A DNA stretch of 64,000 nt, from positions 1 to 64,000 of the forward strand of contig CBDCWQ010000018.1 of assembly GCA_965223435.1 (NCBI GenBank), read 5' to 3'. This document shows, in pieces, positions 1 through 7,439 of the stretch. A program made the translations under genes and the position numbers. The notes beneath the pieces were generated by a model. The model worked only from the letters and a program-made list of their open reading frames with translations. It did not search any database and was not told the origin of the DNA. Positions within the stretch are counted from its first letter, which is position 1, and each line of letters opens with the position of its first letter. Source of the stretch: CBDCWQ01 sp965223435 (lineage in GTDB: Bacteria > Myxococcota > Kuafuiibacteriia > Kuafuiibacteriales > Kuafuiibacteriaceae).

Positions 1-255
1 CGATCAGGCTCGTCTCTGGCGTTTTGGCCTACCGGCTTCGAAGTCGCTGAGCCATCCGAAGTTTTTTACGCGAGAAATTCGCCGAGGAAGCCACTGAACT
101 TCGGAGGCACGGCTCCCCGACCTGGCCTGTTGTGATTCCTGGTGGACTTCTGCGCGAGCGGCCTTGTGGCCCCTGCCCGGACGTCCTAGACCGCTTCGGA
201 CCTTCCCAAAAGCAGACTTGGTTTTCAGGTTCGCGACCAAGAGGTTGAGTTTCAC
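1..255 (-). pseudogene. possible decayed rplO (ribosomal protein L15) fragment
   Basis: A GTG-started open frame runs off the left edge. Read by eye it carries, in the right order and near the right spacing, landmarks of bacterial L15: MKLN at the N-terminus, SGLG at residue 21, GRGHK at 27-31, ARSG at about 44 and LPRR at about 56. The stretch between GRGHK and ARSG is about ten residues too long and the glycine-rich loop after ARSG is missing, so it could not be a working L15. There is no ribosome binding site and no neighbouring ribosomal operon. This is a weak, eye-only call; the alternative is a chance open frame in degraded DNA. Confidence 0.25.
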
Positions 256-490
256 GCGAGGTCGGTGGGCCTATGAAGACTCCTAAAAAGCGCGCCGCAT
301 GGTGACTTGAAGCTGATATCGGCATTGCCAGGATTCGACCGAAGATCCGCGGTTTCGTATCGTTTCCAAAAACCGGGGCCTGCGGCAGGTCTGTTCCGGC
401 TCCAAGTCCAGCCCCGCGGGCAAATTGTTGCTCCTGGAGGCGTGCGTCCACACCGGTGGGTTTCGTGCCCGAGATGACGCACATGACCCG

Positions 491-506
491 TGTTTCACGT
501 GAAACC
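491..506. promoter_or_regulatory. parS: parS centromere site (ParB binding)
   Basis: The 16 bases TGTTTCACGTGAAACC match the classical parS palindrome TGTTTCACGTGAAACA at 15 of 16 positions, including the whole central CACGTG and both inner arms. ParB binds such sites and loads along the chromosome to organise the origin region for segregation. It lies in DNA without an intact gene, which fits a site kept for its own sequence. Confidence 0.85.
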
Positions 507-835
507 TAAGAGCCAGTGTCTTCCAAACTTCCATCCGTTGCGCCGTCTTTTGGGGATCACCAAATCCCTATCGGTGATAGATCCTCTAGGAGAGTCGCGA
601 CGAAATCGGTCAGACGGCCTTAGCACCAACTTGCCCCTACACGTGGTTCGAATCTTGGGCGCTGCGATTGAAGCGTCGGTCCAGCAACCGCCTGCGTTTA
701 GCCTTCTCTGCCGCTCGATAGTGGGCCTTCATAGGCGTCGAGCTTATTCATCGATGAAAATTCGGCACCCGAGGGCGTGGGCCCGATTCAAGCCCTTTGG
801 AAGGGAGAAGTCCGTTTTTCCTCTGGCAGCTACGG

Positions 836-1188
836 CGCCCGGATGGGGTCGCATACGGGCCGGAATTCACCAGCGCTTTGGAGGAAGAAGTTCGTTTTCT
901 TCGACGGAGAGATGGAGCTCGCCCCCCGGAATTCAGTCCGTTCCCGGGCGACCGGCCTCAGCAGAATGGACGCTACGAACGCATGCACCGAACCTTGAAG
1001 GCTGAATGCGCAAAGCCTCCCGGAGCCAACTTTCTCGCTTTCAGCAGCAAATGTTCGATTTTTTTCGAAGATCTACGACGAAAGAGCGTCCATATGAGGC
1101 GCTTGCGATGAAAGTGCCTGTTACGGCGTACGCAAAGGCTGAGAGGAAAATCCCGGAAATTACCGCCCCTCGAATACCCGTTTCATGA
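836..1188 (+). pseudogene. IS481-family transposase remnant (frameshifted)
   Basis: This is the C-terminal third of a DDE integrase-type transposase, split over two frames. The first frame reads GPEFTS and then RPQQNGRYERMHRTLKAE, the segment that holds the last catalytic glutamate of IS481 transposases. Near 1040 the reading continues one frame over as QQQMFDFFR and ERPYEAL, ending at the stop at 1186-1188. The N-terminal helix-turn-helix and the first catalytic aspartate are absent and no terminal inverted repeats were recognised. It is a dead insertion sequence fossil lying between the two parS-like sites. Confidence 0.75.
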
Positions 1189-2268
1189 CGCCATCTGCCG
1201 GGTGGCTAAGAGTAGCCACTTTTGCCTCGCCGGCGTTGGCGCCGTCTCCTTTGGCTCTGCATTCGCTGGCGAACACATTGGACTTCGACGTGTTGAGGAT
1301 GGAACATGGTCAATGACCTCCATTGGAAACAGACCTCGGTTATCTGGACGTCTCAACAAGGAGCGTCATTGAGCTACCAATTCAATAGAGTGCGGAAAAC
1401 GTAAAGCAGGTCTCCGGTCCGGAACGTAAAGGACATCCAGGGTTGCACGTGGATTGTTCGTATCCGTTCCCGGTTCTGGTATCTGGGTTCCCCGGTGATG
1501 AGGGCGCACACCCACGATAAGGGCTTTGGCCTTCGCTCGGGCAGCCCCTGGCCCTCGAAACGCGTTCTTGCTCGCCAATACGTGTGGGTCTGAATCCTCG
1601 TGACCCGTGTTCGTTTGGCAGTGCGTCCGCATGCCGAAAACACGGCAGATTGTGAAAAACCTTCAGCGCGCCTCGCTCATCCAATAAGTGTCCTAGAGTC
1701 AGGTAGTTAGAAGAAATGCTCCGACGCGGAGACGCGAGATCATTCACAGGCTATCCACAGGCCTGCGCCCTGTGTTGTTGTGCGTCGGATTTGGCGTACT
1801 GGGCCCGATCGGAACCCGAAACCGACGAACAAGTCTTTCCGTGGAGCCCTGTATCGAGTCAGCGCCACGACGCCGAAAAAAGCGATTTTGAGAATCTCCG
1901 GATCTGAGAGTCGATTTGGCCAGCAGGAGCGTACGCGGTGGCTGCCCAATCGAGGATGCCGCGAGGCTAAAGCTGTGTGCTCGGCGCCTGACCGGTTCCG
2001 CTACGCGTTCGCTGCCAGGCTCCATCAACACTTGATGGGTTCAGGCGGGCTGTTTCCGGTCTTGTGGGCACCGCCTAAATCCCTGACGCGGGTACCCCGT
2101 GTCATTGGCCGGCCAATCGAGGTGTGTCAGGGCTCGCGCCGTGCCTCGGTATCCGGTGACGTGAGGCTTCTGCTGCTCATTTCGCATGACAATGGCGTCT
2201 TCAGTGTTTCTTTGGACGAAGAACTGGGTGTCAGGAAAACAACGCCCTGAAGGACAGAATTCTGCAGT
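1189..2268. other. intergenic graveyard region
   Basis: No convincing intact gene on either strand. It contains a decayed open frame (1366-1632, listed separately), a lone DnaA-box-like CTATCCACA at 1751-1759 (8 of 9 to TTATCCACA) and a weak CACGTG-centred parS relative at 1441-1456 (about 11 of 16). Other open frames here have no ribosome binding site and no recognisable composition. Confidence 0.5.
1366..1632 (-). pseudogene. possible decayed rpmA (ribosomal protein L27)
   Basis: The 88-codon frame can be laid along L27 over nearly its full length. A GxDSxPxxL-like start (GHEDSDPHVL) corresponds to GRDSNPKYLG. KAxxIIVRQRGTKxxPG corresponds to KAKALIVGVRPHHRGTQIPEPG, with a three-residue insertion. 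A TLfaLvDG-V-F-like end corresponds to ATLDVLYVPDRRPALRF. Conserved glycines and lysines of L27 are lost and there is no upstream rplU, so this would be a relic. The match is by eye only and could be coincidence. Confidence 0.22.
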
Positions 2269-3432
2269 TCAAGGCTCAAGCTTAACAATTTGCTCGGGAT
2301 GTTCCACGCGAAACATACGCGTCCCTTCCGGTCTGGGCGTGATGCGAACCATGGTTCCTGCCTCCAGCTCTTTGAACTTCGTGTGGACAGTGCGGTGTCG
2401 CTTGAGCGCCTGAACGGTGACCAGGCCCTCGCGACTGCACAGTCGAGCTTGTATGCCGTTTTTACCGCGGTCCCGTAATTCAAGAACTCGGTGGTTCGTG
2501 GATACTTGGGGCGGCCCATTCTCCAGCACGAGCCACGACGCGTGCAGGTTCTTAGCGTCTCGTCCTGCTCGCATGAGGATTCGCTGCCCCAACGGACCGA
2601 GGGCCTGGCGCCAGGTGAAGTGGCACCAGTCATTCGGATTTTGTAGGATCGGACAGCCGCCCTCTGTAGCGCACGGAGCTACGATTCTGCAGCTGTCCTT
2701 GAGGAGATCTCGTAGGGACTGGAGCTGACGAGCGATGGGGCGGGTCCCTGGCTCGACGATGTAGAGCCTTCCGCCGGGGCGCAAGGCCTGAACCCATCGC
2801 TGAATGATTTTCGCACCCTGGTTCAGGTTTCTGCCTTTCATCATTTCGTTGAGGGAGGCGGGCACCGCGATGGCTGCTGATGGCTGCGCGTAGCGGGTGG
2901 CGTCTTGGCGAACAATTGAGGGAGGGGGCAGACCGGCCTCAGAAAAAATACGGCGCCCTTCGAGAAGCCGGACCTCTGACTGATCGACCAAAACCGAGCT
3001 GCCACCAGATCGCAATGCCGCCGCCAGCGCGAATGGGCCTTGCCCCGAGCCCAGCTCAACCAACTCCCCCCGGGAAACAGGGTATTGTGCCAGTATCCGA
3101 TGGGCGATGTGAAAAGTGCGGGCTCCATAGACGAGGCCCCAAGCGATGGCAGAGACAGTTGATGGTGTCGCTCCATGCGGCGTTTTGGCGTGCTCCAAAA
3201 GACCGCATGATAGTTCTCTGTAAGCCTCGGTGAGGGGACCGAGAAGGGTCTCTGAATGCGAAAAGCTCATGCCCCACGAAGCGAGGACGAGCTCTTCGAA
3301 AACTCTGGCTCGCTGACGCGAATCTGTGCCCGCGAGACCTGGATACTTCTCCGTCAACCGATCCATGACTTGTGGGCTTCGCTCGTTTGCGGACTTTGGC
3401 CTAGCGCTACGACTTTTCTCAACAGGGTGCAA
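2269..3432 (-). CDS. Rsm22-family SAM-dependent methyltransferase-like protein
   Basis: 387 residues from a TTG start (AGG seven to nine bases upstream); an ATG at 3366 would give 365 residues. The Rossmann SAM site is LVELGSGQGPF (124-134) and the family signature APCATEGGCP...DWCHF spans 252-272. Four cysteines (254, 260, 270, 332) match the spacing idea of the 4Fe-4S site described for the mitochondrial homologue METTL17. Family members bind the small ribosomal subunit and help its assembly; whether the bacterial ones methylate rRNA is unsettled. It is a cytoplasmic, single-gene unit. Its last codons, including MFRVEH, overlap a parS-like site at 2300-2315. Confidence 0.85.
   Translation of the reverse strand: MHPVEKSRSARPKSANERSPQVMDRLTEKYPGLAGTDSRQRARVFEELVLASWGMSFSHSETLLGPLTEAYRELSCGLLEHAKTPHGATPSTVSAIAWGLVYGARTFHIAHRILAQYPVSRGELVELGSGQGPFALAAALRSGGSSVLVDQSEVRLLEGRRIFSEAGLPPPSIVRQDATRYAQPSAAIAVPASLNEMMKGRNLNQGAKIIQRWVQALRPGGRLYIVEPGTRPIARQLQSLRDLLKDSCRIVAPCATEGGCPILQNPNDWCHFTWRQALGPLGQRILMRAGRDAKNLHASWLVLENGPPQVSTNHRVLELRDRGKNGIQARLCSREGLVTVQALKRHRTVHTKFKELEAGTMVRITPRPEGTRMFRVEHPEQIVKLEP
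2300..2315. promoter_or_regulatory. parS: second parS-like site inside coding sequence
   Basis: TGTTCCACGCGAAACA differs from the parS consensus at two positions, one of which (the fifth base) varies among known sites. It sits in the last part of the Rsm22-family gene, where it encodes MFRVEH, a typical peptide footprint of a parS palindrome. Together with the site at 491-506 it suggests a parS pair about 1.8 kb apart. Confidence 0.55.
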
Positions 3433-3655
3433 GAAAACCTGTCTCCGCGATCAGACTGGTTTGGTGCCCTAGGTCACGGAGCTCCGAACCATAAAAAACC
3501 TAATGTTTTTCACGGCCTGGCTGCTTGCTGACCGATGCGGTTAGGATGGGCTCTTCTTTCCGCCGCCATGCTGCCGCGGCAAGCCTAACCCGCAGGCTCG
3601 TGACGTCGAGCACCCTTTCAGATCCGGCCGTCAGAGACCAAAAGCGTTCCGCCGC

Positions 3656-4501
3656 TCATTCGGTCGAGCGCGGACCCAGTACTTTCGCTTGTTGCGCTCG
3701 GTACAGAAAATCCGCTTCTGCTGCGCGTAGCTCCCCCCGTTTGGCTTCCCAAAGCGACTGCTGAGCCTTGTGTCTGCGCTCGCGGAGTCTGACTTCGTTT
3801 GCGTACGCAAATCCGGAGCGGGCTTGTTTGAGGTCTTCGTGGGTCACGCGCAACGCCCGCTCGAGCGAAGCCAGCTCGTGTTTCAGCTGAATTTTTCGGG
3901 CTGTGAGCGCACGTATCTCTGGTCTTCCGAGAAAGGAGCGGGCTTTGGTGAGGGCGCCTTCGTGGCTTCGCGTGACCGCGTCGAACTGCCTTTTGAGCTC
4001 AAGCAGTTTCTGGTTTCGGGCGGACCTCTTCAGAATCTCGGAAAGGAGAACTTCCGCTCTTTGCCAGGTTTCAAGGATGCGCAGGGGTGAGCCTGACTGT
4101 CTGAGGCGTATGATCGCTTTCTCCGCCGTCTTCAATTCAGGGGTGCTATTGCCGCACTGCCTCCAGTACGGGTCTGGACTTCGTCGACAGGCTTGACTGC
4201 AGCGGTTGACCACGGCCTGAACCCCTGTTTTTCGAGCCTCAAAGAACAATTCTAAGCAATGTAAGAGCTCGCGGTTTTTCGGGGTCGTCCAATCGTGGCC
4301 CTTGAATCCTTTGACTTTGCTCAATGCTTCTTCGTCTTTTGCCACGCGGGCTTTTCGAATCAGTGTGGCGAGGGCTTGAGTGCTGTGTGGTGCGGGCGTG
4401 GCAGCCTTACACGCGGTGATCAGAGCCATGAGCAGCATCCAACCAACCTGGGCGTAACCGGAGTTGTTGCTGCCCCGTTTTGAGAGCCGTCTTCGAGTCA
4501 C
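3656..4501 (-). CDS. lipoprotein with long alpha-helical region, unknown function
   Basis: 281 residues from a GTG start with GGAG nine bases upstream. An N-terminal basic stretch and hydrophobic segment end in LITAC, a lipobox placing the acylated cysteine at residue 31. The rest is rich in Lys, Arg, Glu and Ala and reads as long amphipathic helices (about 130-270), probably coiled coil, with a cysteine cluster near 100-120. I do not recognise a family. It is transcribed alone, upstream of and in the same direction as the Rsm22-family gene, 223 bp away. Export to the periplasm or the outer membrane is inferred from the lipobox. Confidence 0.7.
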   Translation of the reverse strand: MTRRRLSKRGSNNSGYAQVGWMLLMALITACKAATPAPHSTQALATLIRKARVAKDEEALSKVKGFKGHDWTTPKNRELLHCLELFFEARKTGVQAVVNRCSQACRRSPDPYWRQCGNSTPELKTAEKAIIRLRQSGSPLRILETWQRAEVLLSEILKRSARNQKLLELKRQFDAVTRSHEGALTKARSFLGRPEIRALTARKIQLKHELASLERALRVTHEDLKQARSGFAYANEVRLRERRHKAQQSLWEAKRGELRAAEADFLYRAQQAKVLGPRSTE

Positions 4502-4749
4502 CGCACTGTTCTCCGCTCATTGCGCGCCCTAGGGCTGAGGGGCGTCAAAACGCAAAAAGCCCGTGGTGGAGGATCCTCATATGACGTTCGCGCAGAGAGC
4601 CCCGGCCACGCCAGCAAAAATCGTGAGGATAAGGGTTTATTCCAGATCTGTGTTTTTGCAACCTGACCTGCGTTTCCGGAAACCCTGAACATGACATCAT
4701 TGATGTCTGCCTGTGCGACGCAGAAGGCTCTGGCACATGGGACGATCCC

Positions 4750-4790
4750 TTCCGGGGCGACACCGGCCACGCGAGCCATGCTTGTCGCAT
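4750..4790 (+). repeat. dispersed repeat core, copy 1 (partial)
   Basis: The stretch ending GGCGACACCGGCCACGCGAG resembles the core of the repeats at 5667-5890, 5947-6201 and 6548-6600, in the same orientation. Only the core is recognisable. Confidence 0.35.
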
Positions 4791-5127
4791 CAGGCAGACT
4801 CGACGAAGGCAAGTCATCTATGTTCCTCGCTCCTGAGATGACGGTGGTGGTGCATATGACATCCCGCATGCTGCGGTGCGGTTGCCGTGACCTGATGCAC
4901 GACGCCTCCCGTCCCTGTGCCCAGGGACAGTGTCGGAAGACAATGCTCGCTCGAAGATATGCGTCAACGTCAAAGATGGCATGATGAGCCGTGGCCGACT
5001 CGCCTCGTGTCACCGTTGCCGCGATCGGTTATCAGTTTCCTCCTTCTGCCCTCTTCAAATTTGGTTGTTGCGTGGGCGATAGCAGCTAGTGTTCGCCGGC
5101 GGCGCCTTCCGGCTTCTCGACGCGTGC

Positions 5128-5267
5128 CTGTCGGCGGCACACCGCACGACTCGCCAGGCTGTCGGCGGCACACCGCACGACTCGCCAGGCTGTCGGCGGC
5201 ACACCGCACGACTCGCCAGGCTGTCGGCGGCACACCGCACGACTCGCCAGGCTGTCGGCGGCACACC
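5128..5267 (+). repeat. 31-bp tandem repeat, 4 identical copies plus a 16-bp partial copy
   Basis: The units start at 5128, 5159, 5190 and 5221 and are identical; a fifth, cut to 16 bases, runs from 5252 to 5267. Each begins CTGTCGGCGGCACACCGCAC and ends ACTCGCCAGG. There is no spacer between units and the length is not a multiple of three, so this is a minisatellite and neither a CRISPR array nor a coding repeat. Perfect identity points to recent expansion. Confidence 0.95.
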
Positions 5268-5430
5268 CTCGACAGTTTCCCGCTGCCAGCAGCGATGCCG
5301 ACGGCGAGACAACTTGGACAAAAGCAAATTTCAAGAACAGCGCTGCCACCGCCAACTAGGCCACGGTGGGTTCGATCTATGGCGGTGTGTGTTGGGTGCG
5401 GTCGCTGTGCGCTGGCGGTTGAATGCATTT

Positions 5431-5472
5431 GGCGCTCCTCGGCCTGTGCCCTAGCAGGGTCGCCTTTTTTTT
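5431..5472 (+). terminator. terminator-like hairpin with T tract
   Basis: GGCG (5431-5434) can pair with CGCC (5461-5464) around an inner CCCT/AGGG pair, and eight Ts follow immediately. No gene ends just upstream, so it may be a leftover of a lost transcript. Confidence 0.35.
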
Positions 5473-5666
5473 CGTGGGCTCGAAGGTGGCGGAGGTAGGT
5501 GGTGGCGCTGCCCGGTTCCGCTTAGGACGTGGCAGTTTGTCGTTACGACGACCATCGGGCTACGCCCGGCGGTTGCGGCGATTTGCGATTAGGGCACTCT
5601 GCTAAGACGCCCTGTATTTGGAGCGAGAGCAGGCGGGCCGCAAGGGCGGATATGACGGAGGGGCTG

Positions 5667-5890
5667 TGGTCGCTACGGGACGCGGCTTTCCGAGCGTCCA
5701 GCCCGAAGCTTGAAGCCGGCACGCCGTTCAACCAGTGCGATGTCACCCCCATGTACCGGACAAGCATCGCCTTGGCCCTGGACATCGGGCCCCGCCCACG
5801 AACTCGCGCCTTCGGCGAGTCTGCCGGCAGGGTGGCCTGGTGATGGATTGGCGCAAAGAACGTCGACGATGACCAAAGGCCTGACAACAC
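5667..5890 (+). repeat. dispersed degenerate repeat, copy A
   Basis: The blocks of this copy recur in order in copy B: a GC-rich start, CGTCCA, a GCTTGAA..CCGG core, GGACAAGC, CGCCTTGGCCCTGG.CATCGGGCC and a tail GACGATGACCAAAGGC. Middle parts have diverged by substitution and small indels. Confidence 0.7.
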
Positions 5891-5946
5891 CCAAGCCTAC
5901 GTATTTGGAACCAGAGTGGAACGGTCGCGGGTATCACGAGGGGCGG

Positions 5947-6201
5947 CCGTCGCTCCAGGGGCGCGGCGTGTCTGTGCGTCCAACCGAGGCTTGAATCCGG
6001 TCACGCGCGTTTTCAGTCGAGTGCGGCGCCATGCGCTGGACAAGCCGGCCTCGTGCGCCTTGGCCCTGGGCATCGGGCCGCCGCGCCGCCTGCGGACCTC
6101 GGGACTTGGGTCCTGCACCGCCACCGCCTCTGTCGCTGCGAGAGGCCCAGAATGGATGCCCTCAAGGCACTCGTTTGACGATGACCAAAGGCCCGACAAC
6201 A
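5947..6201 (+). repeat. dispersed degenerate repeat, copy B
   Basis: Same block order as copy A, about 280 bp downstream in the same orientation, with the identical tail GACGATGACCAAAGGC. The unit is about 250 bp. No open frame is shared in a conserved way, so it is more likely a decayed mobile element or non-coding repeat than a duplicated gene. Confidence 0.7.
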
Positions 6202-6547
6202 TCCGACACGCAACCGGGGGATGAATCGCTCCGTCCCCATATCGCATCGCCAACTCATCTGGCCGGCTCGGGAACCAACGCCAACCCTGGCCCTCGCAAC
6301 CCAACTCCGCGCCAACGACGTCCATGTCCGGTCAACCCGGCTTACCTACGTCACAGTACCGCCACACGCTTCCCTGGCTTTGCGGAGACCTACGACGATG
6401 CGGTTTCACAAAACAGGCGGACAAGGGATGCCTCGCATCACCTGGTGACTCAACAGAAGGTACATATTCCACATGACCCGGATGTCCGTCGTCACGAGAG
6501 CGGCAGTTTGCAAACCGGCGAACGCCTGTTGGCAATCCTCACTAGGG

Positions 6548-6600
6548 GCGACATCCGCCGCGTGACTCGAATCAGGCTTTGACACCGGCCACCCGCAAGT
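6548..6600 (+). repeat. dispersed repeat core, copy C (partial)
   Basis: Contains AGGCTTTGACACCGGCCACCCGC, which aligns with the core of copies A and B (AGGCTTGAATCCGGTCACGCGC), preceded by a similar GGGGCG..CCGCGTG stretch. Confidence 0.45.
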
Positions 6601-6892
6601 TTCGTGTGCCCTCGAGGCCGCGCAACGTTGATCCGCCATCGAATCACGTGAAGCTGGAGTGTGCCGCCACAGCGCAGTTGCGTATGTGTCCTGAGCCATG
6701 GTTCTTCTCAAGCCCCTTGCCGGCTGATCCCCGAGCGCGCGCGGCCGGACATACCAAGGGTACGATATGTCGGGTGTTGGTCGAGAAGCACCGAGAAGGG
6801 CTCATGGTTCGCCAGGGCTTCAAGCCGTGTCGACTCGTCGTACGTCGGCGCTTTCGAGGTCCGGGGTGGTTGGTGAACCAAGATCGGCGCGA

Positions 6893-7342
6893 TCACGCGT
6901 TCTCAGAGACGTTCATATAGGCCAGGTACACGGCGATATCCAGTGGGTCATGTGTTTGTTCTAGGTGGGCTTGTAACGCGGCGAGCTTGTCGCTTTCGAG
7001 GCGTGCGATGAAACTGATGTCCTCTGAGGTTAGGCCGTCTTCGTGCGGGACATCGAAGAATTCGAGTGCATCGCCCAGGAGTTTTCTTTTCGTATAGAGG
7101 TAGTTTCGGAGCAGCTCAGTGAGACGGACTTCGCCGGGGCTCTCACCTTTTTTGAGCTGTTCGTGGAGGGCGCCGAGCCGAGATTCGCCCCTGGAGCCCG
7201 TCGAAAATCCATAGGTCTTCTGTTTTTTGCGGACCCCTAAGGCCTTGAGTAGCTCTTCTCGAAACGGTCGCGGCGAAGCCGAAACCACGGTCTGAAAATC
7301 GTCCGGAGTGAGTCGGCTAAGAAACTCTAGAGCGGAACTCAT
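6893..7342 (-). CDS. hypothetical helical protein
   Basis: 149 residues from ATG 7342 (a GTG three codons upstream is possible). It starts MSSALEFLSRLTPDDFQTVVSA, has no signal peptide or membrane segment, and appears all-helical with many charged residues; a basic KKQKTYGF stretch near residue 35 could be a linker. I do not recognise the family. It is divergent from the secreted protein at 7440, with fewer than 100 bases between the starts, so the two may share a control region. Confidence 0.6.
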   Translation of the reverse strand: MSSALEFLSRLTPDDFQTVVSASPRPFREELLKALGVRKKQKTYGFSTGSRGESRLGALHEQLKKGESPGEVRLTELLRNYLYTKRKLLGDALEFFDVPHEDGLTSEDISFIARLESDKLAALQAHLEQTHDPLDIAVYLAYMNVSENA

Positions 7343-7439
7343 GCGCTCCACCGGTTACCTGAAAAGGGGGGTTTTTCGGAAGGGAAATGACTCAAAAATT
7401 TTGGTCAAAGAGGAGCGAGGATCCCACTTGAGGGGACTC

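Larger units (their letters stand above)
4502..6892. other. 2.4-kb gene-free repeat-rich region
   Basis: No open frame here has a ribosome binding site or a recognisable product on either strand. The region holds a 31-bp tandem repeat (5128-5267), a terminator-like hairpin with eight Ts (5431-5472) and at least four degenerate copies of a dispersed repeat whose core reads roughly AGGCTTGAATCCGGTCACGCG. It looks like decayed accessory or mobile DNA. Confidence 0.6.

Noticed and set aside
645..665. GGTTCGAATC resembling a tRNA T-loop
   Set aside because: The flanking bases do not pair into a T-stem and no acceptor or anticodon arms fit.
490..1005. 171-codon open frame starting MFHVKP
   Set aside because: The MFHVK start is just the translated parS palindrome; the rest crosses the transposase remnant in a wrong frame.
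1741..1760. DnaA box suggesting oriC
   Set aside because: A single 8 of 9 match; no cluster of boxes and no AT-rich unwinding region beside it.
5128..5267. Direct repeats that could suggest a CRISPR array
   Set aside because: Units abut with no spacers and no cas gene is nearby; it is a minisatellite.
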